Positions 17,287-26,050 are shown, numbered from the stretch's first letter. The stretch is DNA of 64,000 nt from Pseudomonas fluorescens (GCF_902497775.2 NZ_OZ024668.1:3061826-3125825); one strand, 5' to 3'. Translations and numbers: made by a program. The notes: generated by a model from the sequence alone, not told the origin.

Positions 17287-18267
17287 ATGTCGCACACGCC
17301 CCATTCCCCCCTGCGTCGCCTGCTCACCGGCGGCCTGTTTGCCGCCTTGGCCGCGCTGGTATTGCCCGGCCCGCTGGCCCATGCCGAACCCAGCAAGACC
17401 CTGCGCATCGGCTACCAGAAGTTCAACAGCATCAACATCCTCAAAGGCAGTGGCGCCCTGGAAAAAGCCCTGGAACCACAAGGGGTGAAGGTCAGCTGGT
17501 ACGAATTCGCCGCCGGCCCGCAACTGCTCGAAGCCTTGAGCACTGGCGCCATCGACCTTGGCCATGCCGCCGACGCGCCGTCGGTGTTCGCCCAGGCCGC
17601 CGGTAAGCCGGTGGTGTACCTGGCCGCCGAACAGCCCTACCCCAAAGGCATCGGCCTGGTGGTGCGCGAGCAGGACCATATCGCCAATGTCGCCGCTCTC
17701 AAAGGCCAGCGCGTGGCCACCGGTCGCGGCTGGAACGCCCAGTACCTGCTGGCCGTGGCCCTGCAGGACGCCGGCCTGAGCTACAAGGACATCACCCCGG
17801 CCTACGTCAACAACGCCGCCGATGCCGTGGCCGCCTTGCAGTCCGGGAGCGTGCAGGCCGTGACCCTGTGGGACCCCTTCCTCGCCGCCGCCGAAAAACA
17901 ACCGGGCCTGAAGAACCTGCGTGATGGCAGCGGGCTGTCCAACAACCGCACCTTCTACCTGTCGTCGGCGACCTTTGCCGACGACAACCGCGCACTGCTG
18001 AAAACCTTCTTCAGCGAACTGGCCAAGGTCAGCAACTGGGCCAACCACAAGCCCGACGAAGTCGCTGCCCTGCTGGCGCCGCAACTGGGCATCGGCGCCG
18101 ACGTGCTGCAGGTGGCCAGCGAGCGACGCAACTACAACGCCGTGGCCATTGACGCGAAGATCACCGCCGAGCAGCAGAGGCTTGCCGACACTTTCCAGGG
18201 CCTGGGCCTGATCCCCAAACCGCTGAAGGTGGCCGACGCGGTCTACCCGGTGTCAGTCCTGCCCTGA
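17287..18267 (+). CDS. SsuA-like sulfonate ABC transporter substrate-binding protein
   Basis: This is a 326-residue periplasmic binding protein. The signal peptide ends near HAE (residue 35). The mature protein begins TLRIGYQKFNSINILKGSGALEKAL and carries EFAAGPQLLEALSTGAIDLGHAADAPSVFAQAAG, the hallmark of SsuA/TauA/NrtA-type proteins. It would capture an aliphatic sulfonate or sulfate ester. No SsuB or SsuC transporter genes are adjacent, so it must share a permease from elsewhere. It is followed after 9 bp by a flavin monooxygenase gene, so both belong to one operon. The AT-rich upstream stretch is probably the promoter. Confidence 0.88.
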   Translation: MSHTPHSPLRRLLTGGLFAALAALVLPGPLAHAEPSKTLRIGYQKFNSINILKGSGALEKALEPQGVKVSWYEFAAGPQLLEALSTGAIDLGHAADAPSVFAQAAGKPVVYLAAEQPYPKGIGLVVREQDHIANVAALKGQRVATGRGWNAQYLLAVALQDAGLSYKDITPAYVNNAADAVAALQSGSVQAVTLWDPFLAAAEKQPGLKNLRDGSGLSNNRTFYLSSATFADDNRALLKTFFSELAKVSNWANHKPDEVAALLAPQLGIGADVLQVASERRNYNAVAIDAKITAEQQRLADTFQGLGLIPKPLKVADAVYPVSVLP

Positions 18268-18276
18268 GTACAGACC

Positions 18277-19638
18277 ATGCCAAAGACCATCCGCTTCAAC
18301 GCTTTCAGCATGAACGCCGCCACCCACCAGTCCCCCGGGCTGTGGCGCCATCCGCGTAACACCAGCGTCGATTTCAATCGCCTGGATTACTGGACCGACC
18401 TCGCCCGCCTGCTCGAACGCGGCTTGTTCGACGCGCTGTTCATCGCCGATGTGCTGGGTATCTATGACGTCTACCAGGGCAGCCCCGACGGTGCCCTGCG
18501 CGGCGGCGTACAGGTGCCGGTCAACGACCCGCTGCTGATCGTCCCGGCCATGGCCGGGGTGACCGAGCACCTGGGCTTTGGCATCACCTTTTCGCTGACC
18601 TACGAACACCCGTACCCCTTCGCCCGGCGCATGTCCACGCTCGATCACCTGAGCGCCGGCCGGGTGGGCTGGAACATCGTCACCGGCTACCTCGACAGCG
18701 CCGCGCGCAACCTCGGCCTGGCCCGGCAACTGGGCCACGACGAGCGCTACGAGCTGGCCGAGGAATACCTGCAGGTGCTGTACAAACTCTGGGAAAAAAG
18801 CTGGGACGACGATGCCGTGGTACAGGACCGCGCCAGCGGGCGGTTCCTTGACCCGGCGCGGGTGCACCCGATCAACCACCAGGGCGAGCACTTCCAGGTA
18901 CCCGGCATTCATTTGAGCCAGCCTTCGGCGCAGCGCACACCGGTGCTGTTCCAGGCCGGCGCCTCGCCCCGGGGCCTGCGCTTTGCCGCCGATCATGCCG
19001 AATGCGTATTCATCAGCGCACCGACCCAGGCGGCGCTGAGCGCTATTGTCGAGGGCATCCGCAAGGCCACCCGTGACGCCGGCCGGCCTGAGCAGGACGT
19101 GCTGGTCTACGCCCAGGCCCTGTTGATCGTCGGCGCGGACCGCCAGGCTGCCGAGGCCAAACTGCAGGAGTACCGCCAGTACGTGGATGTCGAGGCGGCG
19201 CTGACCCTGCTCTCGGGCTGGACCGGCATCGACTTCGCAGGCGTCGACCCCGACGCGTTGATTGAGTACATCGACAACGACGCCGGCCGTACTGCCTTGG
19301 CGGTGTTTACCAAGGCGGACCCGAACCGGCGCTGGACCGTGCGCGAAGCGGCCGAATTCGTCAGCCTCGGCGGCCGCGGCCCGGTGCTGCTCGGCTCGCC
19401 CGCCGAGATTGCCGACCAACTGGAAGACTGGCTCGACAGCACCGGTATCGACGGTTTCAACCTCACCTATGCGGTGGTGCCGGACGACCTGCAAGCGGTG
19501 GTCGAGCAGGTGGTGCCTGAATTGCAGCGCCGTGGCCGTTACCGCAGTGCCTATGAAGACGGCACCCTGCGCCACAAGCTGTTCGGCCGCGGTGACCGCT
19601 TGCAACCCGAGCACAAGGGCCGGCTCGTCCAGATCTGA
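18277..19638 (+). CDS. LLM-class flavin-dependent monooxygenase (NtaA/SnaA/DszA family)
   Basis: This is a 453-residue class C flavin monooxygenase using FMNH2 from a separate reductase. Family segments include FNAFSMNAATHQSPGLWRHP at the start, MSTLDHLSAGRVGWNIVTGYLDSAARNLG at about 118-146, and PVLFQAGASPRGLRFAADHAECVF at about 223-246. The length matches NtaA/DszA (about 450). Next to an SsuA-like binding protein, the likely substrate is an organosulfur compound, cleaved to release sulfite. The exact compound is unknown, and no flavin reductase gene is in the window cluster. Confidence 0.88.
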   Translation: MPKTIRFNAFSMNAATHQSPGLWRHPRNTSVDFNRLDYWTDLARLLERGLFDALFIADVLGIYDVYQGSPDGALRGGVQVPVNDPLLIVPAMAGVTEHLGFGITFSLTYEHPYPFARRMSTLDHLSAGRVGWNIVTGYLDSAARNLGLARQLGHDERYELAEEYLQVLYKLWEKSWDDDAVVQDRASGRFLDPARVHPINHQGEHFQVPGIHLSQPSAQRTPVLFQAGASPRGLRFAADHAECVFISAPTQAALSAIVEGIRKATRDAGRPEQDVLVYAQALLIVGADRQAAEAKLQEYRQYVDVEAALTLLSGWTGIDFAGVDPDALIEYIDNDAGRTALAVFTKADPNRRWTVREAAEFVSLGGRGPVLLGSPAEIADQLEDWLDSTGIDGFNLTYAVVPDDLQAVVEQVVPELQRRGRYRSAYEDGTLRHKLFGRGDRLQPEHKGRLVQI

Positions 19639-19685
19639 TCCGAGGCACTATGCTCTGAGCAGTCGCCCGCCGCTGGAGCCTGTTC

Positions 19686-20300
19686 ATGCGCTTTCGCCTT
19701 GTTTTGTGCCTGTTGCTCGCCGTCAGCAACGGCGCCAGCGCTGCTGCACAGTGGCATCTGGCGCAAGATGAAGACGGTATTCAGGTCTATCTCAGCGATG
19801 TGCCGGGTTCGCCATACCAGCAGTTTCGCGGCGTCGCTCTGATCAAGGCCAGCGTGGCAACCTTGAGCGAGTTGCAGGAAAACCTGCGGGTGGCCTGCAA
19901 ATGGCTGTACGGCTGCGCCGACATGCGCCTGCTCAAGGTCGAGGGCGACAGCACCTGGGTCTACCTGACCACCGCCCTGCCCTGGCCGGCCAGCACCCGC
20001 GACATGGTGATCCAGGTGCGCAGCGAGCGCCGCGACGACGGCAGCCTGGTGCGTCACCTCAAGGCCGTGCCCGGCATGGTCAAACATGTGCCGGGGCAGA
20101 TCCGCGTGCGCCAGCTCAAGGGCCTGTGGACTTTGGTGCCCAAAGGCGAACAACTCACCGAAGTCACCTATGAATTGCAGGCCGATCCGGCCGGGGACAT
20201 TCCCTCGTGGCTGGCCAACCAGTTCGTCCTCGACGCGCCCACCGTCTCCTTGCGCACCTTGCGCGCCGTGGCCGAGCGCCAGGGCGGTGCAACGCCTTGA
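19686..20300 (+). CDS. Periplasmic START-domain protein
   Basis: This is a 204-residue protein with a signal peptide (cleaved near ASAAAQ, residue 21) and a lipid-binding START/polyketide-cyclase-like fold. The segments WHLAQDEDGIQVYLSDVPGSPYQQFRGVALI and TALPWPASTRDMVIQVRSERR, and the end of the domain TEVTYELQADPAGDIPSWLANQFV, match bacterial START proteins. It probably binds a hydrophobic ligand in the periplasm. Its position between the monooxygenase and an alkyl sulfatase suggests, but does not show, a link to long-chain sulfate esters. Confidence 0.85.
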   Translation: MRFRLVLCLLLAVSNGASAAAQWHLAQDEDGIQVYLSDVPGSPYQQFRGVALIKASVATLSELQENLRVACKWLYGCADMRLLKVEGDSTWVYLTTALPWPASTRDMVIQVRSERRDDGSLVRHLKAVPGMVKHVPGQIRVRQLKGLWTLVPKGEQLTEVTYELQADPAGDIPSWLANQFVLDAPTVSLRTLRAVAERQGGATP

Positions 20301-20315
20301 GCTGCGCCTGCATGG

Positions 20316-20390
20316 TTTTTGTCGTCAGCGGCTTGCTGCCGGGCCGAGGCCGAGCCTTAGGCTCGAAGCCGTGTGCCATAACGACAAAAA
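20316..20390 (+). promoter_or_regulatory. Long nested hairpin in the alkyl sulfatase leader
   Basis: Three nested perfect stems can be drawn: TTTTTGTCGT (20316-20325) with ACGACAAAAA (20381-20390), CGGCTT (20329-20334) with AAGCCG (20366-20371), and CGAGCC with GGCTCG (20351-20365) around a TTA loop. The outer stem ends just before the ribosome-binding GGAG of the sulfatase gene. It could act on translation, end transcription of the preceding START gene, or bind a regulator as DNA. Confidence 0.55.
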
Positions 20391-20401
20391 ATGGAGTTGC
20401 C

Positions 20402-22378
20402 ATGCCCTTCCCAACCCTGCACCCGCGTACACGCCTGGCCAGCCTGATCGCAGCTGTGTGCCTGAGCCAGTCCCTGCACGCCGCACAAGCCCCGGCCGCT
20501 GCCAGCGAACAGACCCGCAGCAGCAATGCCGCCGTGCTGACGCAACTGCCCTTCGCCGACCGCGCCGATTACCAGGCGGTTACCCGCGGCCTGATTGCGC
20601 CGTTCAACGGCCAGGTCAGCGATGCTGCCGGCAAGCCGGTATGGAGCCTTGAAGGCTATAAATTCCTTGCCGCCCAGGACAGCCCCGACAGCGTCAACCC
20701 CAGCCTCTGGCGCCTGGCCCAGCTCAACGCCCATGCCGGTTTGTTCGAGGTCGCGCCGCGCCTGTATCAGGTGCGTGGCCTGGACCTGGCCAACATGACC
20801 ATCATCGAGGGCGACGACGGGCTGATCATCATCGATCCGCTGACCAGCGCCGAAACCGCCCGCGCCGCGCTGCAGCTGTACTACCAGAACCGTCCGCACA
20901 AACCGGTGGCGGCGGTGATCTACAGCCACAGCCATACCGACCATTTTGGCGGCGTGCGCGGGGTCATCGACGAGGCCGACGTCAAGGCCGGCAAGGTCAA
21001 GGTGTTCGCCCCCAGCGGTTTCATGGAACACGTGATGAGCGAGAACGTCTACGCTGGCAACGCCATGAGCCGGCGCGCCCAATACCAGTTCGGCATGTAC
21101 CTGCCACGCGGCGCCCAGGGCCAGGTCGACACCGGGATCGGCAAGGCCTTGGCCACCGGTGGCACCATCACCCTGATCGAACCCAGCGACCTGATCAGCA
21201 AGCCCTACGAGACCCGCACCGTGGCCGGCGTCGAGCTTGAGTTCCAGCTGACGCCGGGTACTGAAGCGCCCGCGGAAATGAACCTGTACCTGCCGCAGTT
21301 CAAGGCCCTGGGCATTGCCGAGAACGCCTCGCAGACCATGCACAACATCCTCACCCCGCGCGGTGCCCAGGTGCGCGATGCCAAGGCCTGGTCGCAGTAC
21401 CTGGACGCCAGCCTGAGCCGTTACGGCGACAAGACCGAGGTGCTGTTCGGCCAGCACAACTGGCCGACCTGGGGCGCTGAACAGGTGCGCACGCTGATTG
21501 CCGACCAGCGCGACATGTATGCCTTCCTCAACGACCGCACCCTGCACCTGCTCAACCAGGGCCTGACGCCGATGGAAATCGCGCAGAACATGCAGACCCT
21601 GCCCGGGGAGCTGGCGAAGAAGTGGTACACCCGTGGCTACTACGGCTCGCTCAGCCACAACGCGCGGGCGGTGTACCAGCGCTACATGGGCTTTTACGAC
21701 GGCAACCCGGCCAACCTCAACCCGCTGCCACCGGTAGAGAGCGCCCAGCACTATGTCGAGGCCATGGGTGGCGGCGACGCCGTGCTGGCCAAGGTGCGTG
21801 CGGCGATGGACAAAGGCGAGTACCGCTGGGCGGTGCAACTGGGCAACCAGCTACTGTTTGCCGAACCGGACAATGCCCAGGCGCGCAGTACCCAGGCGCA
21901 AGCCATGGAGCAACTGGGCTACCAGAGCGAGAACGCCACCTGGCGCAACATGTACCTGACCGGCGCGATGGAACTGCGCGATGGCGTGCCGAGCCAGGGG
22001 GGCAGTTCAGTGTCGGTGGACATGGTCCGGGCGCTGACTGCGGACATGTTCTTCGACTACATGGCAGTGCGGGTGGATGTCGACAAGGCGGTGGGCCATG
22101 ACCTGAACCTGAACTGGAGCTTTACCGAGCCGGACCAGGCCTACAACCTGACCTTGCGCAATGGCGTGCTGACCCACCGAGCGGGCCTGAACCCCAAGGC
22201 CGATGCGAGCTTGAGCATGAACAAGGCGACCCTGGAGCAGATCAGCCTCAAGCAACTGGACTTCCCGACGGCGATGCAAAAAGGCCTGATCAAGGTCGAA
22301 GGCAACGGCAAGAAAATCGCCGAACTGCTGGGGACCCTCGACAGCTTCAGCCCGCAGTTCAATATCGTCACGCCTTGA
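20402..22378 (+). CDS. Alkyl sulfatase, SdsA1/BDS1 family
   Basis: This is a 658-residue metallo-beta-lactamase-fold sulfatase. After a signal peptide (cleaved near HAAQ, residue 26) comes the catalytic domain with the zinc motif IYSHSHTDHFGGVRG (about 178-192), preceded by IIEGDDGLIIIDPLTSAETARAAL. A dimerisation region and a C-terminal sterol-carrier-like domain (NLTLRNGVLTHRAGL through DFPTAMQKGLIKVEGNGKKIAELLGTLDSF) complete the family plan. The length is as in SdsA1 (about 658). It hydrolyses primary alkyl sulfates such as SDS to alcohol and sulfate, giving sulfur and carbon. Start: GGAG precedes the ATG by 6 bases. Confidence 0.93.
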   Translation: MPFPTLHPRTRLASLIAAVCLSQSLHAAQAPAAASEQTRSSNAAVLTQLPFADRADYQAVTRGLIAPFNGQVSDAAGKPVWSLEGYKFLAAQDSPDSVNPSLWRLAQLNAHAGLFEVAPRLYQVRGLDLANMTIIEGDDGLIIIDPLTSAETARAALQLYYQNRPHKPVAAVIYSHSHTDHFGGVRGVIDEADVKAGKVKVFAPSGFMEHVMSENVYAGNAMSRRAQYQFGMYLPRGAQGQVDTGIGKALATGGTITLIEPSDLISKPYETRTVAGVELEFQLTPGTEAPAEMNLYLPQFKALGIAENASQTMHNILTPRGAQVRDAKAWSQYLDASLSRYGDKTEVLFGQHNWPTWGAEQVRTLIADQRDMYAFLNDRTLHLLNQGLTPMEIAQNMQTLPGELAKKWYTRGYYGSLSHNARAVYQRYMGFYDGNPANLNPLPPVESAQHYVEAMGGGDAVLAKVRAAMDKGEYRWAVQLGNQLLFAEPDNAQARSTQAQAMEQLGYQSENATWRNMYLTGAMELRDGVPSQGGSSVSVDMVRALTADMFFDYMAVRVDVDKAVGHDLNLNWSFTEPDQAYNLTLRNGVLTHRAGLNPKADASLSMNKATLEQISLKQLDFPTAMQKGLIKVEGNGKKIAELLGTLDSFSPQFNIVTP

Positions 22379-22393
22379 TAGCCCGACCGTAGG

Positions 22394-22426
22394 TTTGCCG
22401 GGGGTGGCCAGACCGCCCCCGGCAAA
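22394..22426. terminator. Strong hairpin between convergent genes
   Basis: TTTGCCGGGGG and CCCCCGGCAAA pair over 11 bp with an 11-base loop. It sits between the alkyl sulfatase end and the converging racemase-fold gene. The stem ends in T and A runs of only three, so termination strength is uncertain. Confidence 0.6.
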
Positions 22427-22460
22427 CGGATGTGCCCACAAGATCCCGCGCCAGCCTCAC

Positions 22461-23189
22461 CTACCCCAACAAAGCCCGAGGCCATCCCAGAATCTGCTTG
22501 GGCCGTGGCTTGGCATACGTCCTCACCTTCGACGTACTCAGCTTCAAGCGCACCAGGGACTCCGCCAACGCCACCGCCGCCGTCACCCCATCCACCACCG
22601 GCACCCCGGTGCGTGCCTGAATCCGCTCCTCCAGCCCGACCATGCCGCCACAGCCCAGGCAAATCACCTCGGCCTTGTCGACGCGCACCGCCTCCTCGGC
22701 CTCGCGCACCACCGACTCGATTGCCCGCTCCGGGTCTTCCTCCAGCTCCAGTACCGCCAGGCCACTGGCCCGCACCGAGGCGCAGCGGCTGTCCAGCCCG
22801 GCCAGCTTCAGGCGGTCCTCGATCAGCGGCACCGTACGATCCAGGGTAGTCACCACCGAATAGCGATGCCCCAGCAACATCGCCACACTGGCCGCCGCCT
22901 CAGTGATATCCACCACCGGCACGTTGAGCAACTCCTGCAGCCCTTCACGCCCGTGCTCGCCGTACCCGGCCTGAATCACCGCATCGAACGGCTGGTCATA
23001 GCTGAGCACCCGCTCCATCACCGCCACCGCCGCCAGGTAGCTCTCGAAATTGCCCTCCACCGATTCGGCGCCAAAGCGCGGGGTCAGGCCGACGATCTCG
23101 GTGCCTGGCGAGGCCACGCTGCGCGCCTGGCGGGCGATGGCGTCGGTGATCGACTGCGTGGTGTTGACGTTTACGACCAGAATTCTCAT
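22461..23189 (-). CDS. Asp/Glu/hydantoin racemase-superfamily enzyme with one active-site Cys
   Basis: This is a 242-residue member of the Asp/Glu racemase fold, closest in pattern to hydantoin/allantoin racemases (start MRILVVNVNTTQSIT, middle SVVTTLDRTVPLIEDRLKLAGL). The C-terminal cysteine is present in VICLGCGGMVGLEERI (C187 and C190). The expected first cysteine (family pattern ACFGDPG) is replaced by Gly75 in AGYGEHGREG, the arrangement known from arylmalonate decarboxylase (Gly74/Cys188). It may therefore not be a two-base racemase. The gene lies 22 bp after the NCS1 permease gene in one operon. The name hydantoin racemase should be used with care. Confidence 0.75.
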   Translation of the reverse strand: MRILVVNVNTTQSITDAIARQARSVASPGTEIVGLTPRFGAESVEGNFESYLAAVAVMERVLSYDQPFDAVIQAGYGEHGREGLQELLNVPVVDITEAAASVAMLLGHRYSVVTTLDRTVPLIEDRLKLAGLDSRCASVRASGLAVLELEEDPERAIESVVREAEEAVRVDKAEVICLGCGGMVGLEERIQARTGVPVVDGVTAAVALAESLVRLKLSTSKVRTYAKPRPKQILGWPRALLG

Positions 23190-23211
23190 TGCGGTATTCC
23201 TTGTGCAGAGC

Positions 23212-24729
23212 TCAGTGCTGGGCGCTGTCGACGGCAAAGTGCTCGCCGGAACAGTCCACGTAGTGTTTGTTGCGATCGGAAATCAGGTAGTACACGCCGC
23301 CGGCAATCGCGGCGCCAAAGAACCAGGAGAACGGCGTCAGGGCGCTGAAGGCCGGCACCAGCGACAGCACCACGGCGGCAAGGGCCGAGGGCACCAGGGC
23401 AGCCACCGCCTTGTAGTTGACCCCGCGGGTGTAGTGATAGGTGCCGCTGGCCGCTTCGCTGTAGAGGTCGGGCACATGCACCTGGGCTTTGCGGATCAGC
23501 CAGTAGTCGACCATGATGATTCCGTACAGCGGCCCCAGCAGCGCGCCCAGGCCGGAGAGGAAGTAGACGATCACCAAGGGGCTGTTGTAGAGGTTCCAGG
23601 GCAGGATCAGCACCGCCAGGGTGGCGCTGATCAGCCCGGCGCGGCGAAAGTTCAGGCGGCTCGGCGCCAGGCTCGAGAGCACGAACGCCGGCGCCACGAA
23701 GTTGGCCATGATATTCACCGCCACGGTGACGATCAGAAACGCCAGGCAACCGAGCACCAGGAAGGTCTTGTCGGGGATCGCGGCAACGATCTGGGTCGGG
23801 CTGTCGATCACCCGGCCATCGATGCTGAACTGCGCCCCGGCCAGTACGAAGCTGATTACCGCGAACACCAGGATGTTCACCGGCAGGCCCCAGAAGTTGC
23901 CGATGCGGATGGTCTTGCGGCACGGCGCCGAGCGGGCGAAGTCGCAGAAGTTGAGGATCAGCGTGCCGTAGATCGCCAGCCACAGCGCGCCGCCGGCAAA
24001 TACCTGGGTCCACATCTTCCAGCCGGTCAGAGGCTCACCGACCGACCAGGCCAGGTGCCCGTCGACCCGCAGGTACATCCACACCGCCAGGATCAGCACG
24101 GTAGAGAGAATCACCGGCCCGGCAAAGGACTCGTATTTGCGCACCATCTCCATGCCGAAGGTGAGAATCACCAGCTGCACCAGCCAGATGGCGACAAAGC
24201 TCGCCCAGCCGAGGCTGGACAGGCCGAGGATCGCGTCATGGTCGAAGCGTGCAAGGTCGGGCCACACCGCCACCAGCAGCACCCGCAGTACCACCGAGGC
24301 CAGGTAGGTCTGAATGCCGAACCAGGCGATGGCGATCACCGCGCGGATGATCGCCGGCAACTGGGCACCGTAGATACCGAAACTCATGCGGCTGATGACC
24401 GGGAACGGCACCCCGGTTTTCTGCCCCATGTAACCTGAGAGGTTCATGAAGAAGTACACCAGCACAGCGCCGATGCTCAGCGCCGCGAGCATCTGCCAGC
24501 CGGACAGGCCGAGGGCGAACAGGCCCATGGCGAAGGAATAGTTGGCGATGTTGTGCACATCGTTGGTCCACAAGGCAAAGATGCTGTAACCGCCCCAGCG
24601 CCGGCCTTCGGCCTTGGTGGGCGCAAGGTCGGCGTTGTGCAGGCGGGGGCTCAGGGCCCCCGGCTCGAGCGACGCGGCCTGCGGCGGCAGGTAGGCGGTT
24701 TGCAGCGGGTTGGAAGTATCCAATTGCAT
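23212..24729 (-). CDS. NCS1-family permease for a nucleobase, allantoin or hydantoin
   Basis: This is a 505-residue inner-membrane transporter with about twelve hydrophobic helices. The NCS1 signature is clear: NADLAPTKAEGRRWGGYSIFALWTNDVHNIANYSFAMGLF at about 32-71, then SRMSFGIYGAQLPAIIRAVIAIAWFGIQTYL and LILNFCDFARSAP. Family members import cytosine, uracil, allantoin, hydantoins or thiamine precursors with Na+ or H+. It is transcribed ahead of the racemase-fold gene and divergent from the GntR regulator, so it likely imports the substrate of this cluster. The substrate cannot be read from sequence. Confidence 0.9.
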   Translation of the reverse strand: MQLDTSNPLQTAYLPPQAASLEPGALSPRLHNADLAPTKAEGRRWGGYSIFALWTNDVHNIANYSFAMGLFALGLSGWQMLAALSIGAVLVYFFMNLSGYMGQKTGVPFPVISRMSFGIYGAQLPAIIRAVIAIAWFGIQTYLASVVLRVLLVAVWPDLARFDHDAILGLSSLGWASFVAIWLVQLVILTFGMEMVRKYESFAGPVILSTVLILAVWMYLRVDGHLAWSVGEPLTGWKMWTQVFAGGALWLAIYGTLILNFCDFARSAPCRKTIRIGNFWGLPVNILVFAVISFVLAGAQFSIDGRVIDSPTQIVAAIPDKTFLVLGCLAFLIVTVAVNIMANFVAPAFVLSSLAPSRLNFRRAGLISATLAVLILPWNLYNSPLVIVYFLSGLGALLGPLYGIIMVDYWLIRKAQVHVPDLYSEAASGTYHYTRGVNYKAVAALVPSALAAVVLSLVPAFSALTPFSWFFGAAIAGGVYYLISDRNKHYVDCSGEHFAVDSAQH

Positions 24730-25242
24730 GTTCCCCGGGCTCCTTCTGCAGCCCTGAGTAAAGGTGCTGCAGCGAATTATTGTTGGATTTCAAGAGTGGG
24801 ACCGCAGTGTTGGCGCTGCCCTGCGCCGATGAATACAAATATTGCATACAATTTTTGTCTAACGATTTTCGACGAACAATATGTGTGCCAAAGGGAAAGC
24901 GCAGGGGTTATGCGGGCGACCTGACAAGACCACTACATGATTGATTTTTATAGTTTTAATTTTTTACCTGAACACCCTAAAGCCGGATAAACCTGATCAA
25001 GCGGTCAATCGTCTACAGCGTTAGATGAGAAAACCAGTAACATTACGGCTAGTTTTTGTATCCATATACTTGCTACTCAAGTACACACTTGTGTATTCAA
25101 GAAGTATCGCGGGTCAAGCCCGCTCCCACAGCTCGATGCGATTTCTGTAGGAGCGGGCTTGACCCGCGATGAGGCCATCAGTGGTGCACAGCAGCCCTCA
25201 TTTACGGCATGCTTATAAGGTCAAGGCATATCGGAGCTGGTA
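24730..25242. other. Gene-free, AT-rich divergent control region
   Basis: This 513-bp stretch between the NCS1 permease and the GntR gene holds no credible gene. It contains an AT-rich core (about 24780-25100), a near-palindrome TTGCATACAA at about 24842, the inverted repeat TACACA-CT-TGTGTA at 25082-25095 and a REP pair. It probably carries the promoters and operators for both transcripts. Confidence 0.6.
25105..25172. repeat. Inverted pair of REP elements
   Basis: TATCGCGGGTCAAGCCCGCT and its partner ending GGGCTTGACCCGCGATGA are inverted over about 15 bp. The variant core GGGTCAAGCCC differs from the other pairs in the window (GGGGCAAGCCC). Confidence 0.9.
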
Positions 25243-25929
25243 ATGACGGAAAAACACCCCGCATCGACGGTAGAGCGCGTCTACCAAGGGGTTCACGAGG
25301 CCATCAGAAAACGCACCCTGCGCCCTGGCATGAAGCTGGGCGAGTCGTCGTTGGCCGAGCTGTTCAAGGTCAGTCGCACTTCGGTACGCGCGGCACTCAA
25401 GCAACTGGAAGCCGACGGCCTGGTGTCCACCGAACTGAACAAGGGCGCCTGGGTATCCCTGCCCAGCGACGATGACATCCGCTCGGTGTTCGAAACCCGC
25501 CGGCTGATCGAAATCGGCATCGTCACCGAGCTGTGCCGCCGCGCCGACCCCACCCTCCTCGCCCCGCTGCACCAGCACGTTGCCGAAGAAGAAGCCGCCG
25601 CCGACGCCGGCGACCATGGCCGTTACGTCCTGCTGCTCGGCGAGTTCCACCTGCGCCTGGCCGAAGTGCTCGACAACCCGGTGCTGCTCGACTGGTTCCG
25701 CAAGCTGATCGAACGCGGCTCGCTGTACGCCTCGACCCTGGATGACGAACGTCACGAAGCCTGTCGCGGCAACGAGCACCTGCGCCTGCTGGGCTTTATC
25801 GAAGCCGGTGACCAGGCCGCTGCCATCGAGTTGGTATGCACCCACCTGCGCGGTATCGAAGAGGCGATTCTCAAGGCCACGCAAACGCTCAAGGCCGACT
25901 ATCACCCGCTCAAACACCTGCTGGGCTGA
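25243..25929 (+). CDS. GntR-family regulator, FCD (FadR-like) subfamily
   Basis: This is a 228-residue regulator. The N-terminal winged helix-turn-helix reads VYQGVHEAIRKRTLRPGMKLGESSLAELFKVSRTSVRAALKQLEADGLV (about 14-62). The C-terminal FCD ligand domain shows the metal-binding Asp/His pattern, with EIGIVTELCRRAD, EFHLRLAEVLDNPVLLDW and NEHLRLLGFIEAGD. Its place between the divergent permease/racemase operon and the amidohydrolase/bicupin genes makes it the likely local regulator, responding to a pathway intermediate. The start is well supported by context. Confidence 0.9.
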   Translation: MTEKHPASTVERVYQGVHEAIRKRTLRPGMKLGESSLAELFKVSRTSVRAALKQLEADGLVSTELNKGAWVSLPSDDDIRSVFETRRLIEIGIVTELCRRADPTLLAPLHQHVAEEEAAADAGDHGRYVLLLGEFHLRLAEVLDNPVLLDWFRKLIERGSLYASTLDDERHEACRGNEHLRLLGFIEAGDQAAAIELVCTHLRGIEEAILKATQTLKADYHPLKHLLG

Positions 25930-26050
25930 GCCAGCGCCAAGCCCGGGGTTCGCATTCAGAAATCCACTGCAACCGATTCCAATATTTAATTTGTGGATAG
26001 GTGCAGTCTTTCTATAGGGTGTGAATCAGTAGTAGGCAAAGGGCTGGAAA

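Noticed and set aside
22394..22426. CRISPR-like or attachment-site repeat
   Set aside because: It is a single hairpin between convergent genes with no further copies nearby.
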